Part shown: piece after piece, positions 58,776-64,000 of the stretch
Layout: each line of letters begins with the position of its first letter
Numbering within the stretch: the stretch's first letter is position 1
Assembly (NCBI GenBank): GCA_914767715.1
Contig: OU612067.1
Span: 10,728,001-10,792,000, forward strand
Direction: 5' to 3'
Source: Membranipora membranacea
Lineage: Eukaryota > Bryozoa > Gymnolaemata > Cheilostomatida > Membraniporidae
Length of the DNA stretch: 64,000 bases
Position numbers and translations under genes: made by a program
The notes under the pieces: model-generated
The model's database searches: none
Told to the model about the DNA's origin: nothing
Seen by the model: the letters and a program-made list of their open reading frames with translations, nothing else

Positions 58776-59427
58776 GGTGGATTCCTGTCTTACCATTCTC
58801 TGTCTGACTCCTATTTATAATAGCATATTGACATAAGTAGGCTATATCTTCCATGTTCTGATATAAGCTACTGCAACTTATAAAATAAGAAAGTAATACA
58901 TTGTAGGTATTGTTAGTTTTCAAACTCGTAAAGCTCGGAGACAGGTGACATCAGGCAGGATTGATGCATTCCTTTCACAGAGCACAGGAGACACACAGCA
59001 CTGACAGCACTTTAGAGATACATTAAGAAATCTATATCTTTACATTGATAACATCTATAAATCTATATCTTTACTTGCATCTATCTATAAGCCTACAAGC
59101 CTATAAGCTAAGAAATGGTCATCTATAATCTATACTATAAGTAGGGGGGGGGCCGCTTTGTTGGGAGTTGTATCCTCACAAAGTAAAATAGAATAAATCA
59201 TAACATGTTTTCTACCTTCCATTTATGAAATAAAGTGGTATGGTAGAAAGTTAATCCATTCTCCCTGGTTGAACGTTAATGAACCTTGATTACAAACAGA
59301 TGCACATGAACTACCATCTGAGAGCCCTAAGCTTGTTTATTGAGTTAATCTTAGTTTGATCAATGGAAACAAATACACTTGTTCCTAGACAATACTGTGT
59401 GCCATGAGAATGTTTTGTCTTATCTAT

Positions 59428-59452
59428 AATATATATATATATATATATGATA
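59428..59452. repeat. (TA)n microsatellite
   Basis: About ten TA dinucleotides in tandem. Confidence 0.85.
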
Positions 59453-60504
59453 TAGGCGCTGGCTGACCATTTTAGATTTATTTATCACTATGGATAATAA
59501 GTAGGCTATGGCTACAGCAGATCTTCTCAGTTTTTTTTATTTTATTCATTGACCCTCCTCTATACCACTGAGTAGGTAGTAGGCAGCCCACTGTATGTAT
59601 AGGTAGAATAGATAGACACTGCTTAACTTGTTGGCTAGATAGGCAAAAGCAGGTTAATTTTTTAGAGGTAGGATAATGGTCTTTGGGTACCCAGGCTTAG
59701 TTGAGCTGCAATTTTTTTTAAATTGATTTCATTACTAAACACAAATCACGATATCTCAAAAAATATCATCTGCTGGTTCCTTACCCTGTCTTGACAAGCT
59801 TTGTCGGAGGGGTTGCCATCTCCTTCCAGCAATGCTTGTCAAGATAGGCTACTGTTTGTCATGGTCTTGCAGGACGTGGCACTTTGAAGACTTCTCTTTC
59901 AGAGAGTACACAATAACAAATTCAATCAAATTTAAGAGGTTAACAGTTCCCATAATGCATATCTATGGAATTGCCAAATATATATTGAGGCCAAAAAGTA
60001 TGTTGAGGCCAATTATAATTTGACTTTGACTTGAATTTTTTAGGGAAACCCATTTATATCACCATGGCTGCTGGGTCACAAAGCGATATTAAATTTTGTA
60101 AATTTTCAACTGTACTAATATTGACCTGCAGTCCTCTGTCAAGGTCTCTTGTCCATAACCCAGAATTCGAGTTTACAAACTGCATTTAATTCTAGTGATG
60201 AAAATACAATTTCCATTACGCAATGCAAGGCGTAAGATAGCATCCTATTTTATGCTAAATGGTTTGTATGGTATCCTGTTGAGGTTTTATTATCATACCA
60301 TAAAACCATAAAGTTGCATCTAGGGAATGATGTAAAAATTAATGGGTAAGTCATAAAGAGATAAAGGGATTCATGCATAAATGATTTAACATTTTTTTCC
60401 CATTTATGGTATTTCAAGTAGTGTAAAAGCCTCTTTACAACTTTGAGCATACATAGCCTATATCAAACATGACAGTATATTTCAAGCTTAAGCTCAAGCA
60501 TTAA

Positions 60505-60580
60505 TGGATTCTGAGGTAACAATAAACGACCCTAGGAAGTGAAAAAATGATTCAAATAACCTGAAAATACACGACAATTA
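60505..60580 (-). repeat. Inverted repeat, right arm
   Basis: Reverse-complement partner of 57690-57770. The pair may be terminal inverted repeats of a non-autonomous DNA transposon, or a foldback. Confidence 0.8.
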
Positions 60581-60714
60581 TCCATAGCACAATATATAAT
60601 GCTGATATTCAATTCCCCACCGTGTTTAGAAGTTCATATGCTCCTTTCTAATTCCCGCAACATATCATCATCACCAATTTGCATCAAATGGGAAGACAAC
60701 TCGGCATTTTTGTT

Positions 60715-60893
60715 GAGTTGCGACATTTGCGATGTTAGTGGGTTCGAGCTATTGCGATGTTTAAAAAATTGCGACATTTGTGGGTTTGCGACGTTTAAAA
60801 GACTGTTCGTTGCGACTTTTTTTGGATTGCGACGTTAGTGGAATGCTAGATTGCGACGTTTTGACGTTTGCGACGTTTGTGGGTTCAACAGAC
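60715..60893 (+). repeat. Irregular TTGCGA(C/T)GTTT array
   Basis: About ten partial repeats of TTGCGACGTTT or TTGCGACATTT with linkers such as AGTGG and GTGGGTT, at uneven spacing of 11-30 bases. No coding potential is seen. Confidence 0.7.
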
Positions 60894-61124
60894 CTGATTG
60901 TTTGTTTGAACCCCTGCACAGCTTGAATTCAAGTGGGCATAGACAACTTGTGGTCTTTTGAGGCCAGCACCCGCTCTGTATATTGAAGTTGTGCATGTGA
61001 TAACTAAAGGTAGATTCATGATAGATCGACGACTCCCTTTCTTTGAATAAAAAAATGAGCTTTGGATAGAGCAGGAAAACCTGGCCCATTCGCATTCCTC
61101 ATAGAATTACTCCATAGTTACTAG

Positions 61125-63988
61125 AGTTGCAACGAGTAAATTGTGACACCCAGAGACTGCAGCAAGCTTATAACCACATTCAAAATGCTGCTATCGCGGA
61201 TGTGAATGGTTATGCAGTCTCGGCGGAGTGTGGAATAAGACCTCTATGGATAATAGATACACTCTACTGTGACAGCAACAGCAGAAAATGGCACAGAATG
61301 AATAGCAGTAGTGGTACTTCAGCATGTTTCGACATTCTTGGTATGACATCAGAACTGTTATGCGTTGGTACTTTTTTTTACTTTTCATAAGAGATAGAAC
61401 GAAGTGATATATATCAACATTGCACAGTTTAATGCTGTTATGTACTAAATACCGCCGCTGGTGAGGGGTGTTGTGAGACACGTGGCAGGTGCTGTATGGG
61501 ACTGGTTATTCAGCACTCAAGGCCTATAAAGCAACGTTTTTGTGCTGTAGGGGCGGTATGAGTACTGTAAGACATGTCTCATACAGCATCTGCCACACAT
61601 CTCACAACACATATATGTTGTTACATGCAACATGGGTTACACCAAAAAACCCTCTTCTATGATGTTTTCATAAATTTGGTACTGCCCATACAGAACTGGA
61701 CTTTCCTGTAATGAAGGCAGGGCTGAATTTCGGTTATTCCTTGCTTTATTCTAGGTGTGATATTTGTACCTTAATTTAGTAGGGGTTGGGAGGATTAGGT
61801 ATCCAAGCTATGTGTGTTGGTTCGGTTTGTCATTCAGCACAGTCCAACTAATTTCTATTCTACTGTGATTCGATTTTATCGCTTACCAGATTTTAAAATG
61901 TATAACTTAAAAGTTAGGGTTTCCTTTACCTGGAAGATTCCCTGGAGCGACGTGACTAAATACATATACCCGTATAATAAAAGACCACGCAAATCTCATA
62001 ACCATTTATAATTGATCATGAAGGGATCAGGTGCTACTCTTCATTTCCGTTTATATCACTAAACTCTATATGCAATTTTCCAAATCAAATAAGACATTAT
62101 CAATGTTTCAGAGGCTCTTGCATTATACACTCCTACACAGATTACCGCATTGGAGATCAACAGCAAACGAGGATATGTCATCAGCCATGCAAACTTTCCA
62201 GAAGATTACACAGCTTACATCAACTCATCTCTGACAATAACAGGATTACAGACTCAGCAGACAGTACAGGTTAAGTTCTTGGTGTTTGATATCTATTATC
62301 AATCAAACCATCAGGGTTGTCTCTACGACTATCCGTTAATTACAGGTACCACAAATGACTATCGTACAAAGCTCTGCAAGTTTCCAGGCCAATCACCAGA
62401 CTTAGATATATGGTACAACTACACAGTTACTAGTTCAAGACTGACAATCAGTTTTGTAATCAATTCGAACACAGAAACAGTAGGTACTGGATTCTACTTC
62501 AAGTATCAGGGTCAGTACTACAGAAACACACATGTCCTGATGTGATTAGAACTGTATGTATTCATATTTTGCTAATCATGATTTTTTATGTTAAGATATA
62601 TGATATGACATGATATAGTGGGAATATCAACTCAGTAAAATATGATGACTTACAAATGACAACAAATTTAAATAAGATGAAAATCTCTGCCTAACTTTTA
62701 AAAGATCTGTTACAACAGTCTATCAATAGTTTTAGATGCTTCTACTTCCACCACAACAAGAGCTTCAGTAGTAACGACCCGACAAGAATCCTCACTATGC
62801 ACATCGTCTGTAAAGCCCAAAGGATCAACAAGCATCACACCCACAACATCTGACATGAGCAGCATGGCAATACAAACTACTCACACCCATGGATCAACTA
62901 ACCAACAATCGACAAAGCCAAACATTACAGGTGACTGCAGACTCTTAGTTCTAAGAGAGGTAGGCAGGCACTGCCTCGCTTCGAACTAAGATCTTTGATC
63001 TATAATCTTAATGAATTAGCCAGAAACACAATAATCAAGTGAATTATTTTTGCTTTCCGCATGTCTTTGGAGGCTGGAACTTCTTTCCATACCTGCCCGG
63101 TGAAGCTAATAATACCACGTCTGCTGCTACTGCGCGACACCAAGGATAATGTCCCCCTCCCCAACCATTTTTTTTCAAAAGTTTAGATCTGGGAAAAGAA
63201 TAAACATGATGGAAAATGAGTTAACTATGTTTTACAGATTATTCAACTTCAGGTTCCCATAAAAGCGTTTTGCTGACAATACTTATCTTTGACATGTTCC
63301 TAACAACAAAAGCTCGGGCTTGCCCTCCCCCCTTGACTTACAGCACCAAATTCTTGCAAACTAAAAAAGAATCTTGATGTATATTGTTGCAACAGATAGA
63401 GATTCTGTAGGCAGTGATGGTCAAATGCAGCAAGGGAATAACTCTGCGGCAATAGGAGCTGGGATTGGAGCGGCAGCTTTAGTTATTATAATAGCGGTAA
63501 TCATAGCAGTGCAGATGTTGTTCAAAAGATGGCGGCAAAAAGCAAAATAAGTTCCTAGTCAAGGGTTGCAAATCCATGAAATTATAAAAACAACATTGAC
63601 TGTTTGGTTAGGTCCTGGCAGGCCGCACCTACTTTATAACTCAACTTAAATCCATACAAGTCTTTGCATTACGATGGTAAAAATGGACTGAATAAATTTT
63701 CAATGCTTATGATATGTTCTTAGATACAATAAAATAAGCTAGCAAAAGAATCAGCCATACCAGATCACTCTGCCTCTACTTGTTCTGCCACATGGTATGG
63801 TTGCCATTATAGGCTTATGTATAAAGGTGAACATAAAGATAATGGTTACATGTTTAGGGTTCAAACAAGTTCTGGTGATGTTTTTAGATCGTTTTACAGC
63901 GGCCCACCAACTTATGGGTATGCCAAGGACCGTTCTGCAGAGAACACTCTCCAAGTTTGGATGTCAGCACTACATTCCACTTTACCAG
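61125..63988 (+). CDS. Receptor copy J, class 1 tail, partial; donor after TM lost
   Basis: Exons: four-Cys 61125-61340; CUB2 62112-62510; stalk 62736-62930; TM 63396-63546; tail 1 63900-63988, after which the window ends. All are open, with phases as in copy G. CUB2 has GYVISHANFPEDYTAY and SGFYF-like end TGFYFKYQG. The TM exon is 151 bases with GAGIGAAALVIIIAVIIAV. The donor after the TM exon is ATAAGT where the other copies have GTAAGT or GTTAGT. Reading through gives a TAA at 63548-63550, ending the protein at WRQKAK with almost no cytoplasmic tail. No signal peptide, FN2 or CUB1 lies in the 5.9 kb upstream, so J either lost its 5' half or is spliced to exons of copy I. Confidence 0.7.
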
Positions 63989-64000
63989 GTATATGGAACT

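Larger units (their letters stand above)
55231..61124. other. Repeat-rich spacer between copies I and J
   Basis: No receptor exon (signal peptide, FN2 or CUB1) for copy J was found in these 5.9 kb. Contents listed separately: a 115-bp tandem duplication, a long inverted repeat pair, a SINE, a possible - strand exon, a TA run (59428-59452) and a TTGCGACGTTT-type irregular array. Confidence 0.5.

Overview
This is genomic DNA from an animal, most likely an aquatic invertebrate; I cannot name the phylum. It is AT-rich, its genes are split by short GT-AG introns, and it carries extracellular CUB and fibronectin type II (FN2) modules, a Polinton/Maverick, a BEL/Pao retroelement, a LINE and tRNA-derived SINEs. 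Almost everything else belongs to one tandemly duplicated family of type I membrane receptors, all on the + strand.

The family plan is: signal peptide, FN2, CUB1, a four-cysteine module, CUB2, Ser/Thr-rich mucin-like stalk, transmembrane (TM) exon, and a tyrosine-rich cytoplasmic tail over three exons. I label the copies A to J. Two tail types alternate. Class 2 copies (C, G, I) end in exons containing NEYTSA, VNYVN/YENTQ and a ITKYDESEYTSA-type end. Class 1 copies (A, B, D, H, J) have a long tyrosine-rich exon and a last exon ending ELYG plus 0 to 5 residues. All ectodomain exon borders are phase 1, and the tail borders have matching phases in both classes, so cassettes are splice-compatible.

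Layout: 1-701 end of A. 2073-14103 copy B, a pseudogene whose last intron holds an 8.6 kb degenerate Polinton (5153-13734). 16505-21712 copy C, complete except for a 10-bp deletion in the TM exon. About 23780-27850 a BEL/Pao element on the - strand that abuts a beheaded CUB1 exon of copy D (to 31287). 32922-35113 fragments E and F. 36688-44148 copy G, the only fully intact gene (10 exons, predicted 616 residues), with a LINE in intron 2. 46981-47104 a lone last exon, H. 49137-55230 copy I, in frame except for a stop in the stalk and a lost donor site. 55231-61124 mostly repeats. 61125 onward copy J, which runs off the window.

How they may work together (inference): the domain plan, duplication, decay and tyrosine motifs fit a cell-surface recognition or immune-type receptor cluster. 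Several broken copies would yield secreted or tail-less products if expressed. Class 1 cassettes lack a visible promoter or signal peptide and may be alternative 3' parts of the class 2 gene upstream. Conserved ETS-like GGAA sites lie upstream of C, G and I. The Polinton, BEL/Pao and LINE are all inactivated by stops, frameshifts or truncation.
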